Shown one piece after another: positions 8,498 to 17,793 of a stretch of DNA of 64,000 bases. This DNA is from Chloroflexota bacterium (lineage in GTDB: Bacteria > Chloroflexota > Anaerolineae > Anaerolineales > Villigracilaceae). The stretch's first letter is position 1; every line of letters starts with the position of its first letter. The stretch spans positions 96,694 through 160,693 of the forward strand of contig JACAET010000059.1 in the NCBI GenBank assembly GCA_013388685.1. The letters are read 5' to 3'. Position numbers and translations under genes: made by a program. The notes under the pieces were generated by a model, which saw only the letters and a list, made by a program, of their open reading frames with translations, searched no databases and was not told where the DNA came from.

Positions 8498-10071
8498 TAA
8501 AATCCGCAACCATGGCACGAGAAAGAACGTTCTTCTTTTATCTGCTGGCAATTTCGCTGTTGGGCGGGGTGTTCGCCTTCATCGTCACATTTCGATATGG
8601 GGCGGGGCTGGCAACCGACGGGGCGAGGTATTTATCTACCGCTGAAAATCTGATGAAAGGGCAGGGATTCACCGAATACCTCGGCGTGCCATTGACGCAG
8701 TTCCCTCCGTTGTATTCGATCATCATAGCAGGAGCCGCATTCGTCGCCCGCGCAGACGTTTTCGTCGCCGCCCAATATCTCAACATTCTGACCTTTGGGG
8801 CGACAATCTGGCTGGCGGGGATATTCTTTCGAAAATCCTTCCCCGAAAACGTTTTGTACGCGTACGCCGGCGGCGCGGTGTTTGTTTCTTCGGTTTCATT
8901 GCTTCGCATGGCTTCCAACGTGCTTTCGGACCTGATGTTCCTCGCGTTGACAATCATCTTCCTGTTGTTTGCCGCCGATTACATGGAAGCCCCCTCGCAG
9001 AGAAATTTGCTTCTGCTGGGTTCGGTCTGCACGGCTTTGCCTCTGTTGCGTTATGCCGGGCTCACTCACATCATCGTCGCCGCGCTGGTTGTTTTTATCG
9101 TCCATAGAAAAGAGCCTCTGGAAGGAATCCTGCGAGTCGGGCTGTTGGGTCTACTGACCAGCCTGCCAACCCTGCTTTGGGTGTATTTCCATAATTATTT
9201 GCAAACGGGGATTTTATTCGGCACGCGCCTGCCGCCCAATCCGCAAGGCAATCTGCAAACGACCGTCGAGAAGGCGGTTCACTGGTTTGTACCGTACAGC
9301 GTCACGGATCGAATTCCCGAATGGGCGCTACTTGGGCTGGCTTTGATCGTTCTGGTGACAGGCAATCGGCTGACGGATTGGAGGAACTGGGGCAGGCAAC
9401 TGACAGGCTCCAGGTTCCTGCCCAATCTTCTTTTTCTTTTCCTGTATGCCCTGGTGCTGATCTTCAACGTCAGTTATCTGGAAGTGCGCTGGCCCTTCAT
9501 GGACCGAATCCACATTATCTTGTTGCCGTCGCTGACGGCGGTCGGATTCCTGACGATGCGGGAACTGCTTCCGTTTTATGCGCGTCGTTTTTCGAACGGG
9601 TCTTTACGCGCGGTGGGCATTCTCCTATTCGTCCTGTGGCTGGCGTATCCGCTGAATGGCATTCAGGAGACTCTGCGAAGCGCCTACGACAACGGCGAGA
9701 CAAGCGAATACAACATTTACAACACCCGTGCCCAGAACGAATCGGGCGTCAGGGAGTTTGTCGAGTCGCTTGGAATTACAGCGGAGGATAAGGTTTATAG
9801 CAATTACGAGCCGCTTGCCTGGCTGTATGCGCGGCACACCATCCTGAAACTCCCACAGGGACCGGTCAGCCCGGAGCCGCCCGATCCTGCCGAGGTGCTG
9901 AAGAATTACCCCGACTGGCCCGGGGAAGACGGCGGCGGTTATGTGATCTGGATGAAGGAATTGGGCTTCAAGGAATATGTCCTTTCCCCGGAACAACTCG
10001 CCAGCAGGGCGGATTTCGAACTGCTTTATTCCAGTACACAAGGCAACGTCTACCGAATGACGCCGAAGTGA
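8494..10071 (+). CDS. Membrane glycosyltransferase, GT-C/GT39-like
   Basis: The 525-residue protein has about ten hydrophobic segments, beginning with FFFYLLAISLLGGVFAFIV. The first external loop contains ATDGARYLSTAENLMKGQGF, which resembles the Asp-containing loop of dolichyl- or polyprenyl-phosphate-sugar-dependent GT-C enzymes (ArnT/PMT type). It would transfer a sugar from a lipid carrier to a lipid or protein outside the membrane. The start is the ATG at 8494, overlapping the LutBC stop; ATG 8512 is an alternative. The acceptor and sugar are unknown. Its link with the Lut genes is positional only. Confidence 0.65.
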   Translation: MIKSATMARERTFFFYLLAISLLGGVFAFIVTFRYGAGLATDGARYLSTAENLMKGQGFTEYLGVPLTQFPPLYSIIIAGAAFVARADVFVAAQYLNILTFGATIWLAGIFFRKSFPENVLYAYAGGAVFVSSVSLLRMASNVLSDLMFLALTIIFLLFAADYMEAPSQRNLLLLGSVCTALPLLRYAGLTHIIVAALVVFIVHRKEPLEGILRVGLLGLLTSLPTLLWVYFHNYLQTGILFGTRLPPNPQGNLQTTVEKAVHWFVPYSVTDRIPEWALLGLALIVLVTGNRLTDWRNWGRQLTGSRFLPNLLFLFLYALVLIFNVSYLEVRWPFMDRIHIILLPSLTAVGFLTMRELLPFYARRFSNGSLRAVGILLFVLWLAYPLNGIQETLRSAYDNGETSEYNIYNTRAQNESGVREFVESLGITAEDKVYSNYEPLAWLYARHTILKLPQGPVSPEPPDPAEVLKNYPDWPGEDGGGYVIWMKELGFKEYVLSPEQLASRADFELLYSSTQGNVYRMTPK

Positions 10072-10078
10072 TCTTCAA

Positions 10079-10107
10079 TTGACGTATCCGAGTCACGGTG
10101 ATACAAT
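10079..10107 (+). promoter_or_regulatory. Sigma-70 promoter for tRNA-Glu
   Basis: TTGACG (10079-10084) and TACAAT (10102-10107) are separated by 17 bp. The tRNA begins 81 bp after the -10 box. Confidence 0.7.
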
Positions 10108-10187
10108 CCCGCACGCTTAAGTGTGGGCGGCTTCCAGTCGCCGCACACCACATCCCGCTGACGCGAGTCAGCGAAATCAAACCAGAC

Positions 10188-10260
10188 GCCCCCATCGTCT
10201 AGCGGCCCAGGACGGAGCCCTCTCAAGGCTCAAACAGGGGTTCGAGTCCCCTTGGGGGCA
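10188..10260 (+). tRNA. tRNA-Glu (anticodon CTC)
   Basis: The 73-nt sequence folds as a full cloverleaf. The acceptor stem is GCCCCCA with TGGGGGC, the D stem GTCT/GGAC, the anticodon stem GAGCC/GGCTC around CTCTCAA, and the T arm AGGGG-TTCGAGT-CCCCT. The discriminator base is A and CCA is not encoded. It has its own promoter and terminator. Confidence 0.97.
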
Positions 10261-10270
10261 CACCACGAGA

Positions 10271-10299
10271 GAATCGCCGTAATGAGCGGTTCTTTTTTT
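10271..10299 (+). terminator. Terminator of the tRNA-Glu unit
   Basis: GAATCGC and GCGGTTC form a 7-bp stem with one G-U pair, followed by seven T residues. It lies 11 bases after the tRNA. Confidence 0.75.
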
Positions 10300-10349
10300 A
10301 ATGGGCATTCCTTCAGCGGGGATGGACTTCGAGTTACCTGGGGAAACCT

Positions 10350-12038
10350 TTATCCCGCGCCGCTCGAACCGCCGCCCGACGCGCCCCCGCCTCCCCCGCC
10401 GCCCGCGTCTGCTCCCACCGAATCCGAAGCGGACATCACCGCCACCATCGCGCCGAAATCGCCATCGCTTCCCGCCATGGCATGGAACCAGACCGGCAGG
10501 GGCACATTGCCCAATTTCTGGAAGTACTTCGCCCAGCCCGCGCCCAAACCGAAAACTGCGGCATACCCCAGGTATTTCTCGAAATAATCGGGACGGATGG
10601 CAGGCTCCCTGCCCTTGCTGACCTGGCTGAGATACTCGGCAAAACCCTTCCAGCGGACGGATTGTTCCTCGCCCGATGGCGTGAGGACGGAATAGGTCCC
10701 CGCGTAGATCAGCACAGGAATTGACAGGAAAAACAAGCCCGCGCCAATACCTGTCAGTACGGCAAACAGAATGAGCCAGTCCGGATTCGATGAAACGATT
10801 ACTCCGCCACTTGTTAAACCGACACAACCAACGATGATGGAGAGAAACATCGTCAGGATCCCCGCCGCTGTCAGCCAGCCTTTCTTCTGCTTGCGTTCCA
10901 GGTCCAGCCAGCCGCGTTGGACAAGTTCCCCCTCCAGCAAGGCATCGAATTGTTTGTGCTTTGTCGCCAGCCGCGTGCCGATCTCGCTCATATTGATCTC
11001 GGTTTCGCCCGATTTGAACAACGCATCCAGCAGAACCCGTTCAAACGGCTTCAGGGCAGCGACATCACCCGTGCGGACCAGCACATGCCTTTTCGTTCCC
11101 CAGAAGCCTTTTTCTTCATGTATTTCCAAAACACCGCGTTGCGCCAGGTCAAAGATGACGCCCATGAAATTGTTGTATTGACCGGTCAGTTTGCCAACGA
11201 TCGCTGATGGCAAATCCGAGGGCGGATTGGCGTTGGAAATCACCGGGCTGACGTTCAACTCGCGGGCGTTTGCGCGGGTGTAAGTAAGGAATCCGAGTCC
11301 GCCGAGGATCAGGGTGAGAATGCCGGCGCCAAAGCCGAATGGAAGCGAGCGTTCAGTCGCGGCTTTCGACTGTTCCTGCCGCGTCTGCCACAGGGGCGCA
11401 GACTGCGTCAGGCTGTTCGGGGAAAATCTGGCGGTGAGAATCATATCCTCGTCGGGACCGAGTCCGCTTGCGGTGAGGATGATGCGCCCGTCCCTCGAAA
11501 CGGTTTCAAAGTCACGGTTGAGAGTCGGCACTTCGAGCAAAGTCGCCTGCGGCGGGTACGTCAAAATGATCGTGGAATTGGAGATCGAATAATCGTGGCT
11601 TTCGGGGACGGCGCGCCAAATGAGCGTGTCGGCATCGCCTTTGCGGACGACGCCCTCCACCCGATAGCGGACGGTGAAGACACGCATCGCGTCAGACGTC
11701 GGCGGGAAATGCCACGTCACCTTGAGCCGATTTCCCGCCTCGACCTCCACCTGCCCCGCCCCCGTGCCGAGCGGCATCGGGATGCCGTCCATGCTGGCAT
11801 CGAGGAAGGTCACGCCGTCGGTTTCGGCGGCGGAGACTTCGCGGAAGGCAAAGGTGAACGGGTCGCCGCTGAAACGAAATTCGACGGTTTCGGTGACGAT
11901 CGCCGAGCCGTCCGCCTGAAGGTCAATTTGCACGTCGAAGCGTTCGGCGTAGTACGATTTCTCCGCCGAGGCGGGAGTTACCAGGAAAAACGTCAGCAAC
12001 AGGACGAGCGCAAGGGTGACGGAAATTTTTCGGGTCAT
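10350..12038 (-). CDS. DUF2207 membrane protein with Gly-rich tail
   Basis: An N-terminal signal peptide (ISVTLALVLLLTFFLVTPASA) is followed by an extracytoplasmic beta-rich DUF2207 region with the typical opening YYAERFDVQIDLQADGSAIVTETVEF. One membrane segment lies near residue 240, two more near 385-445, and the protein ends in a Gly/Ser-rich tail (GGGGGGGASGGGSSGAG). This is the architecture of YciQ-like DUF2207 proteins, whose role is unknown. The ATG at 12038 was chosen because GGAGGAACCG precedes it; an ATG four codons upstream contains that ribosome binding site and is unlikely. It converges with the tRNA-Glu unit. Confidence 0.8.
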   Translation of the reverse strand: MTRKISVTLALVLLLTFFLVTPASAEKSYYAERFDVQIDLQADGSAIVTETVEFRFSGDPFTFAFREVSAAETDGVTFLDASMDGIPMPLGTGAGQVEVEAGNRLKVTWHFPPTSDAMRVFTVRYRVEGVVRKGDADTLIWRAVPESHDYSISNSTIILTYPPQATLLEVPTLNRDFETVSRDGRIILTASGLGPDEDMILTARFSPNSLTQSAPLWQTRQEQSKAATERSLPFGFGAGILTLILGGLGFLTYTRANARELNVSPVISNANPPSDLPSAIVGKLTGQYNNFMGVIFDLAQRGVLEIHEEKGFWGTKRHVLVRTGDVAALKPFERVLLDALFKSGETEINMSEIGTRLATKHKQFDALLEGELVQRGWLDLERKQKKGWLTAAGILTMFLSIIVGCVGLTSGGVIVSSNPDWLILFAVLTGIGAGLFFLSIPVLIYAGTYSVLTPSGEEQSVRWKGFAEYLSQVSKGREPAIRPDYFEKYLGYAAVFGLGAGWAKYFQKLGNVPLPVWFHAMAGSDGDFGAMVAVMSASDSVGADAGGGGGGGASGGGSSGAG

Positions 12039-12228
12039 CGGTTCCTCCATCCATTTCCATCTACGTTATGGGGAGGTAGAAGTTGATTTCAGGCGGAAGA
12101 TATTTACCAGACTTTAACAATCCTGCTTGTTCTGCATACGATCTACGGACGACCCTTCAGCAGGATCAATGCGCTTGCCCGGACGATCGCGGCGGTTTTC
12201 ACTGTGGTTCGCCGGAAAGATCTGCTCT

Positions 12229-13341
12229 TTAAAGCAAGTCATACGCGGCAAGGATTCCCTCGAATGCCCGCCGGCAATCGGACAAGGCTTTTCGACGCCA
12301 TTTTTCCTCGGACGGGAAGAAGAGTTCCTCGTATTCCCGGCATACCGCCTGCCGGAGCGCACCCGATTTTGCGCCGAATTGGAACAGGCGGTTTTCCAGG
12401 ATCGTGACGCGCATACTGCGGATCTGCGCGGCGAGCGAAGCGCCGAAGGTGCCAAATTCAAAGCAGGTGGCGAACAATTTTTTGGACGGATATTCTTCGT
12501 CGCGCAGGCGGTAGATATGTTCGGTGATATCTCCCGTGACGGTATAAAACTCGGACGGCGTCGCGGCGACGATCAGCGGATAATCGAACCGCCGCATCAA
12601 CTCGGAACCTGAGGCGGGTTCCCGCGTCGAATTGACCATGCTCATCTGATAGCGCGGACCGTAACCAGTGTGCATATCGAGGTGAATGACCTGCCGGTAC
12701 TCCTCCAGCGCCTGTCGGAAGAGACCGCGCACGACCCGCGTACTTTCCTGTGTGTCCGTTCCGCCGAACTGTACGCCGCGTGGATGGCGGTATTGCCCGC
12801 TCAACATGCCGAGGCGGATGCGCAGGATACCCAGACGGGCAATCTGCCAGAGCAGGCGCAGGATAAAGGCGGCATCGCTCAACCACAGGTTCGATAGCGG
12901 ACGCTGGGGGTTGAGCAGGGAGAACAAGGCATCGTAATCGGGGTTGACCGCCGGGTCGAAAGTTTCATCCCAGAGGAAATTGCGGTTGAGGTCCGCGTTG
13001 TTTTCGTTGTAGCGGCGGCGATGTTTCATCCCCCAGGGGTTGATGGCATGAATGAGCAACAGCCCTGTGCGTGCCGGATCGAGGCGCGGGACAAACTCGT
13101 CCATGAAGAGTTTGAGCATGGCTGAGCCGACATAGCCTTCGATGCCGTGCAAAGCGGTGGAGATGACGACGAGGTTTTCTTTGAGGCGCGGTTCCGCCCA
13201 CAGCCAGTCAAGGCTGAGGTTGGGGAAGTTTTTTAACGGATGTTTTTCGAGACGCGAGAAAAGCCATTTGGCGCGAAGCGGTTCCGTGTCACGCAGGAAG
13301 CGTGTGCGGGAGGATCCGTAGGAGTCGGGATAGTAATCCAT
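12229..13341 (-). CDS. M14-like zinc carboxypeptidase (DUF2817)
   Basis: The 371-residue product has the zinc-site pattern of the M14/succinylglutamate desuccinylase superfamily: HGIEGYVG supplies the first His and Glu, HLDMHTGYG a later His, and CFEFGTFG the catalytic Glu. LLIHAINPWGMKHRRR and NENNADLNRNF are the conserved substrate-binding stretch of DUF2817 proteins. There is no signal peptide. The start MDYYPDSYG at 13341 was preferred over a longer frame that overlaps the upstream gene with low-complexity sequence. It starts 29 bp after the YfcC-type transporter gene, so the pair probably forms an operon for uptake and cleavage of an amino-acid derivative; that is inference. Confidence 0.78.
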   Translation of the reverse strand: MDYYPDSYGSSRTRFLRDTEPLRAKWLFSRLEKHPLKNFPNLSLDWLWAEPRLKENLVVISTALHGIEGYVGSAMLKLFMDEFVPRLDPARTGLLLIHAINPWGMKHRRRYNENNADLNRNFLWDETFDPAVNPDYDALFSLLNPQRPLSNLWLSDAAFILRLLWQIARLGILRIRLGMLSGQYRHPRGVQFGGTDTQESTRVVRGLFRQALEEYRQVIHLDMHTGYGPRYQMSMVNSTREPASGSELMRRFDYPLIVAATPSEFYTVTGDITEHIYRLRDEEYPSKKLFATCFEFGTFGASLAAQIRSMRVTILENRLFQFGAKSGALRQAVCREYEELFFPSEEKWRRKALSDCRRAFEGILAAYDLL

Positions 13342-13369
13342 GATTTGCCGCGTTCCAAAAAGGAAAAAG

Positions 13370-14818
13370 CTAGAACGGTCCGAAGTTGATGGCAACTGCG
13401 ATGCCGAGGAAGGCGATGGTGGCGAGGATGACCCACAGCCAGAGTTTCGCCGTCCAGCGGATCCATTTGGGGTAACTGACAACGGTCAACCCGAGGCTGA
13501 TGAGCAGGACGGGGTTGGTGGGATAGGCGAGGTTGGAGAAGCCATCGCCGAAGATGTAGGCAAGCACGGCGGTCTGGCGGGTGACGCCGATCAGGTCGGC
13601 AAGGGGCAGGATGATGGGCATCATCAGGAAGGCTTTGGCGGAACCCGAAGCGATGAAGAATTCGATACCGAGGGCGAGCGCGTAGACCACCAGCGCGGCG
13701 GGAAATGCGCCGAGTTGGGTGAACGGCTTCGCTGCGGCGTGCAGGATGGTGTCGGTGACGCCGCCGCTGTCAATGATGTAGCGGATGCTGGCCGCCATGA
13801 GGATGAGCGGGACGGAGGGAGCCAGTCCGCCCCAGCCTTCGATCAGTCCCTGCCAGACCTTTTTGCCGCCCGCGCCCGAGAGGAAGCCTGCGCCCAGCCC
13901 GCCGATCAGGAAAAGGATGCCGACGATGGGCAGGGCGTAATCCGAAATGGCAGGGACGAAGGGACCTGACAGCATGACCGCCAGAATGAAGAGCAGGAAG
14001 ACGCCGAAGAAGTTCATGGCGCGGTTTTGCTTCGGGTCTTCTTCGATGAAGGAGGCGTCCACTGCTTTGAACTTTTCGCGTTCGGCGTCATCTTCGTTAT
14101 GGACGAGGGAGGTTTGCGGGTTCTTGTCAATCTTGCGGGCGTAGGAGGAAAGGAAGAGCATGAGTATCAGGTAGATGACCATAAAGGCGAGGAGGCGCAA
14201 CCACGCGCCCGAAGGGAACGGAAGTCCTGCCAGTTGCTGTGCCACGCCGAGCGTGTATGGGTTCGAGATGGCGGTGGAGAAGCCCATGTTCGTGGCAAGG
14301 ATGGACATGCCCAAGCCGACGAGCGCGTCCCAGCCGAGGGAGTAGGAGAGGGCGATCATGACCGGCACGAGCAGGACGACCTCCTCGAAGGTGCCGAGCG
14401 TGGCGCCAAGGAACATGAACGCGAGGGAGACGATCCACAGCAGGGTGTATTTCCGGTCACGGAAGCGGCGCACGATGCGGCCAATGAAGGCGCGCAGGGT
14501 GCCCGTTTTGTCCATGACGGCGAAGGCGCCGCCCGCGAAGAACAGAACAACGATAATAACGATGACGGTCAGTCCGCTGGAACTACCCAGCACTTCGATG
14601 GGTGCAAGGAACCAGCGCCAGGCGGGGTAGTTCGGTTTTTCGACAAACTGGAAGGAGTTGGGGTCGATCGTTTCCCGCCCGTTCACTTCGAGGCGGGTGT
14701 ATTGTCCCGCGGGAACGACGAGGGTCAATATCCCTGCAATCATCATCAACACAAACAAAATCACCAGCGATTGGATGAAGGCTCGCTGGCTGATCTGGGC
14801 TCCGGCTTTTTGTTCCAT
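13370..14818 (-). CDS. YfcC-family membrane transporter
   Basis: The 482-residue protein has about 11-12 hydrophobic segments and the family signature MFLGATLGTFEEVVLLVPV, with NMGFSTAISNPYTLGVAQ and EFFIASGSAKAFLMMPI further on. These match the YfcC/DcuC group described as dicarboxylate carriers or arginine/ornithine antiporters. The substrate cannot be read from sequence. A peptidase gene follows on the same strand, which suggests import of a peptide or acylated amino acid. The ATG at 14818 has AGGAGCC nearby upstream in the sequence GAGGCTCCTG region only weakly; the start is supported by the immediate N-terminal MEQKAGAQISQRAF and the first membrane helix. Confidence 0.8.
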   Translation of the reverse strand: MEQKAGAQISQRAFIQSLVILFVLMMIAGILTLVVPAGQYTRLEVNGRETIDPNSFQFVEKPNYPAWRWFLAPIEVLGSSSGLTVIVIIVVLFFAGGAFAVMDKTGTLRAFIGRIVRRFRDRKYTLLWIVSLAFMFLGATLGTFEEVVLLVPVMIALSYSLGWDALVGLGMSILATNMGFSTAISNPYTLGVAQQLAGLPFPSGAWLRLLAFMVIYLILMLFLSSYARKIDKNPQTSLVHNEDDAEREKFKAVDASFIEEDPKQNRAMNFFGVFLLFILAVMLSGPFVPAISDYALPIVGILFLIGGLGAGFLSGAGGKKVWQGLIEGWGGLAPSVPLILMAASIRYIIDSGGVTDTILHAAAKPFTQLGAFPAALVVYALALGIEFFIASGSAKAFLMMPIILPLADLIGVTRQTAVLAYIFGDGFSNLAYPTNPVLLISLGLTVVSYPKWIRWTAKLWLWVILATIAFLGIAVAINFGPF

Positions 14819-15002
14819 GAGAAGGCTCCTGTGAGGGAAGTTGAATGAAATTTACCACAGATCGGTCAAAACCAACATCAGCAGTTCACGAAAGCCCTGC
14901 AACGCGCCGGATCGGAATGGGGAACGATGAGTGCGTTAAAAGCATATGCCTCCTGTGCGCTCCGATACAGGAGCCTGGGAGGCATGAATGGAACAGGCAA
15001 GT

Positions 15003-15020
15003 AAAAATCCAAAATTTGGA
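15003..15020 (-). terminator. Short terminator after tRNA-Leu
   Basis: On the minus strand TCCAA-ATT-TTGGA is followed by TTTTT directly after the tRNA 3' end. The stem is only 5 bp, so it may be weak. A second inverted repeat, ATGCCTCC/GGAGGCAT, lies further downstream at about 14946-14984. Confidence 0.55.
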
Positions 15021-15021
15021 G

Positions 15022-15103
15022 TGCGCTGGAGAGGACTTGAACCTCCACGCCTTGCGGCACATGGCCCTCAACCATGCCTGTCTGCCAATTCCAGCACCAG
15101 CGC
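15022..15103 (-). tRNA. tRNA-Leu (anticodon GAG)
   Basis: The 82-nt minus-strand sequence has acceptor GCGCTGG/CCAGCGC, anticodon stem CATGG/CCATG around TTGAGGG (anticodon GAG), a long class II variable arm (TGCCGCAAGGCG region), and T arm GGAGG-TTCAAGT-CCTCT. The discriminator is A and CCA is not encoded. Confidence 0.96.
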
Positions 15104-15116
15104 TAAAGCAGGGCGT

Positions 15117-15144
15117 ATTATAATCGCCTTCATGGCATTGTCAA
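15117..15144 (-). promoter_or_regulatory. Consensus sigma-70 promoter of tRNA-Leu
   Basis: Reading the minus strand, TTGACA and TATAAT are both perfect and lie 16 bp apart, 14 bp upstream of the tRNA. Confidence 0.88.
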
Positions 15145-15189
15145 GCAAGGATATTCTTATGGGTTTGCGGGTACAAGCGTGGTTTTTGA

Positions 15190-17793
15190 ATGCAAAATCA
15201 AGACGATAAATTCTTAATCGAAGAGAATGTCCACCCTTCCCATATACGGGATATTCTTTTTTGGCTGTCGCTGTTGATCCTGGCAGGAATGGGAATTATT
15301 CTCATCCTGGAGCTTGGCGACGGTCTGATAGAGGACGCAGTCATTGTGGGCGTTGGCATGATTCCCGTCCTCATCGCGGCGGCGCTGACACAAAGAGGGC
15401 GCGTCGAAGCGGCCGGATTTCTGATTGCAAGTTCGCTGACGGTCAGCATCACCGCGCTTGCCACCAACGGCGAGGGGATTTACGACATCGGCGTGATGGC
15501 ATATCCGGCAATTCTGATCATTGCCAGCCTGGTTTTGAGAAAGAACGCAGTCCTTTACCTGACAGCATTGATTGTGGCATGCACTGCATGGTTGGTTTTG
15601 GGGGCAATCTATGGACTGTACCAGCCCCTCTACCCTCAACAAACCCACTTCAGACAACTGGTCGTCGCGTTTTTAATCCTGGTGACCACCATGAGCGCGG
15701 TGTATGCCCTGACCAACACCGTGCGGAACAGCCTGATCGCCGCCGGAAACGAACTGATCGAGCGCAGGAAGGCGCAACAAGCCCTGCTCAAAGCGGAGGA
15801 ACTCTATCGCAACATGGTGGAATGCACCTCCGTGATCACGTACCGCGATACCGTCGAAATGGAAAGCGAAACCATATATATCAGCCCGCAGATCAAGGAT
15901 TTGCTTGGATACTCACAGGAGGAATGGAGAGAGGACCCGAAATTATGGCTGAAGATTACGCATCCCGACGACCTCGAAACCGTTCAAAAGATGATTGCCA
16001 AATGTATCGAGACCGGGGAAAGGACGGTTTGTGAATATCGCCTCCTTTCCAAAACCGGCAATTGGGTATGGTTCCGCGATGAATCCATGCTGATCAAAGA
16101 CCGGGACAACCAGCCGCAATACATTCAGGGTGTGCTGATCGAAATCACAGACCGGAAGCAGGCGGAGCAAAAGGTTTTACAGCGTGAAATGATTCTGGGG
16201 GCGGTGGCGCAAACCGCCGAGCTGCTTCTCAAATCCTCCGACTGGCGCAATGAGGCTAACCGTATTCTGGAGTTTCTGGGAAAGGCAACCGGCGCCAGCC
16301 ACGTTTACATTTTCGAGAATCACACCGGACCCGAGGGGGTCATGCTTTCATCCCAAACGTATGAGTGGACGGCACCCGGGGCTATGCCCGAATTGGAGAA
16401 TCCAATCTATCAGAATACGCGTCTCATCCCGGTAGTACCGGGGCTGGAAGACTGGTATGCAAACCTGAGCCGGGGAAAACCGTTCTATGGCAGCAAACAA
16501 CAATATCCGGAATACTGGCGGAGGGTTTTCGACGAAAGCGGCTTGAAAACCCTGCTGGACGTGCCCATCTTCGTCAACGGATATTGGTGGGGGATCATCG
16601 GATTCGACGATTTCAACCACGAGATGCCATGGTCGCAGGCAGAGATCAACGCGCTGGCCGCGGCGGCGGGCAACCTTGCTACAGCCATCGAACGACAGCA
16701 GGCAGACGACGCCTTGCGCGCCTCGGAACAAAAATTCCAACAGACCTTTCATCATACGTATGTCTCCATGGCAATCAGCCGCACCACCGACAATACGCTC
16801 ATAGACGTGAACGACGCCTTCTGCAAGGTGACGGGGTATTCACGGCAGGAAGCAATCGGCAAGCGGGCGGGACGCGATTTGAACATCTGGGCTCACCAGA
16901 AGGATCGCGATTTCATCCTGCAAACGCTCGAAAAAAAGGGATACATTGACGAGTATCGGGCGGAATTCCGCCGCAAGAACGGGGAAATCGGCGTCGGATT
17001 GTTGTCCGCGGTCAGCATACCGATTGCCGGGGAGATCTGTCAGCTTTTCACCTTCTATGACATTTCGCAGATGGATCAATTGTTGAATGAACTGCAGGCA
17101 AAGAACGAAGAACTCCAAAGTTTCACCTACACAGTCTCGCACGATTTGAAGGCTCCGCTGGTCACGATCTCGGGATTTCTGGGCTATCTGGCGCAGGACG
17201 CAAGAAAAGGGGATGTGGAAAAAGTCAACCGGGATATTTCGAGGATTACGGAAGCGGTCGCGAAAATGCAAAGACTGCTCAACGAACTGCTCGAACTCTC
17301 GCGGATCGGACGGTTTGCGAATCCGCCGGAAGTTGTGCCGTTCGAAGAGATCGTGAACGATGCCCTTGCGGCGGTCCAAGGCCGGTTGCAGGCGCGGCAG
17401 GTTCAGGTCAGGGTGGAGGCGGGTCTTCCGCCGGTCTATGGGGATCGGGGGCGGCTTGTCCAGGCTGTCCAAAATCTGGTGGATAATGCCGCCAAGTTCA
17501 TGGGGCATCAACCGCATCCCCTGATCGAGATTGGAGCAGCATATAGGGATGGTATGCCCGTATTCTATGTACGCGACAACGGCATCGGTGTGGCGGTCGA
17601 ACACCACGAAAAGATTTTCGGGCTGTTCAATAAACTGGATATGGAAGCCGAAGGGACCGGCATTGGACTGGCGCTCGTGAAACGAATCGTCGAGGTTCAC
17701 GGCGGCAGGGTTTGGGTCGAGTCGAACGCAAGCGGCGTCGGCGCAACATTCTGTTTCACGCTGGCCAATCAACCGGCGAAAGGCGGAAGCTGA
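15190..17793 (+). CDS. Membrane PAS-GAF-PAS sensor histidine kinase
   Basis: The 867-residue protein has about six N-terminal membrane helices (residues 20-180). A PAS domain follows (about 205-330, ending GVLIEITDRKQAEQ), then a GAF domain (about 340-505), a second PAS (about 515-635), a HisKA domain with phospho-acceptor H651 in SHDLKAPL, and a HATPase domain with NLVDNAAKFMG, DNGIGV and GTGIGLALVKRIV. The next gene starts at the base after this stop and encodes a shorter kinase with a similar membrane sensor (both contain GIYDIG) and similar catalytic core. No response regulator gene is adjacent, so the partner is probably elsewhere. The signal is unknown. Confidence 0.9.
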   Translation: MQNQDDKFLIEENVHPSHIRDILFWLSLLILAGMGIILILELGDGLIEDAVIVGVGMIPVLIAAALTQRGRVEAAGFLIASSLTVSITALATNGEGIYDIGVMAYPAILIIASLVLRKNAVLYLTALIVACTAWLVLGAIYGLYQPLYPQQTHFRQLVVAFLILVTTMSAVYALTNTVRNSLIAAGNELIERRKAQQALLKAEELYRNMVECTSVITYRDTVEMESETIYISPQIKDLLGYSQEEWREDPKLWLKITHPDDLETVQKMIAKCIETGERTVCEYRLLSKTGNWVWFRDESMLIKDRDNQPQYIQGVLIEITDRKQAEQKVLQREMILGAVAQTAELLLKSSDWRNEANRILEFLGKATGASHVYIFENHTGPEGVMLSSQTYEWTAPGAMPELENPIYQNTRLIPVVPGLEDWYANLSRGKPFYGSKQQYPEYWRRVFDESGLKTLLDVPIFVNGYWWGIIGFDDFNHEMPWSQAEINALAAAAGNLATAIERQQADDALRASEQKFQQTFHHTYVSMAISRTTDNTLIDVNDAFCKVTGYSRQEAIGKRAGRDLNIWAHQKDRDFILQTLEKKGYIDEYRAEFRRKNGEIGVGLLSAVSIPIAGEICQLFTFYDISQMDQLLNELQAKNEELQSFTYTVSHDLKAPLVTISGFLGYLAQDARKGDVEKVNRDISRITEAVAKMQRLLNELLELSRIGRFANPPEVVPFEEIVNDALAAVQGRLQARQVQVRVEAGLPPVYGDRGRLVQAVQNLVDNAAKFMGHQPHPLIEIGAAYRDGMPVFYVRDNGIGVAVEHHEKIFGLFNKLDMEAEGTGIGLALVKRIVEVHGGRVWVESNASGVGATFCFTLANQPAKGGS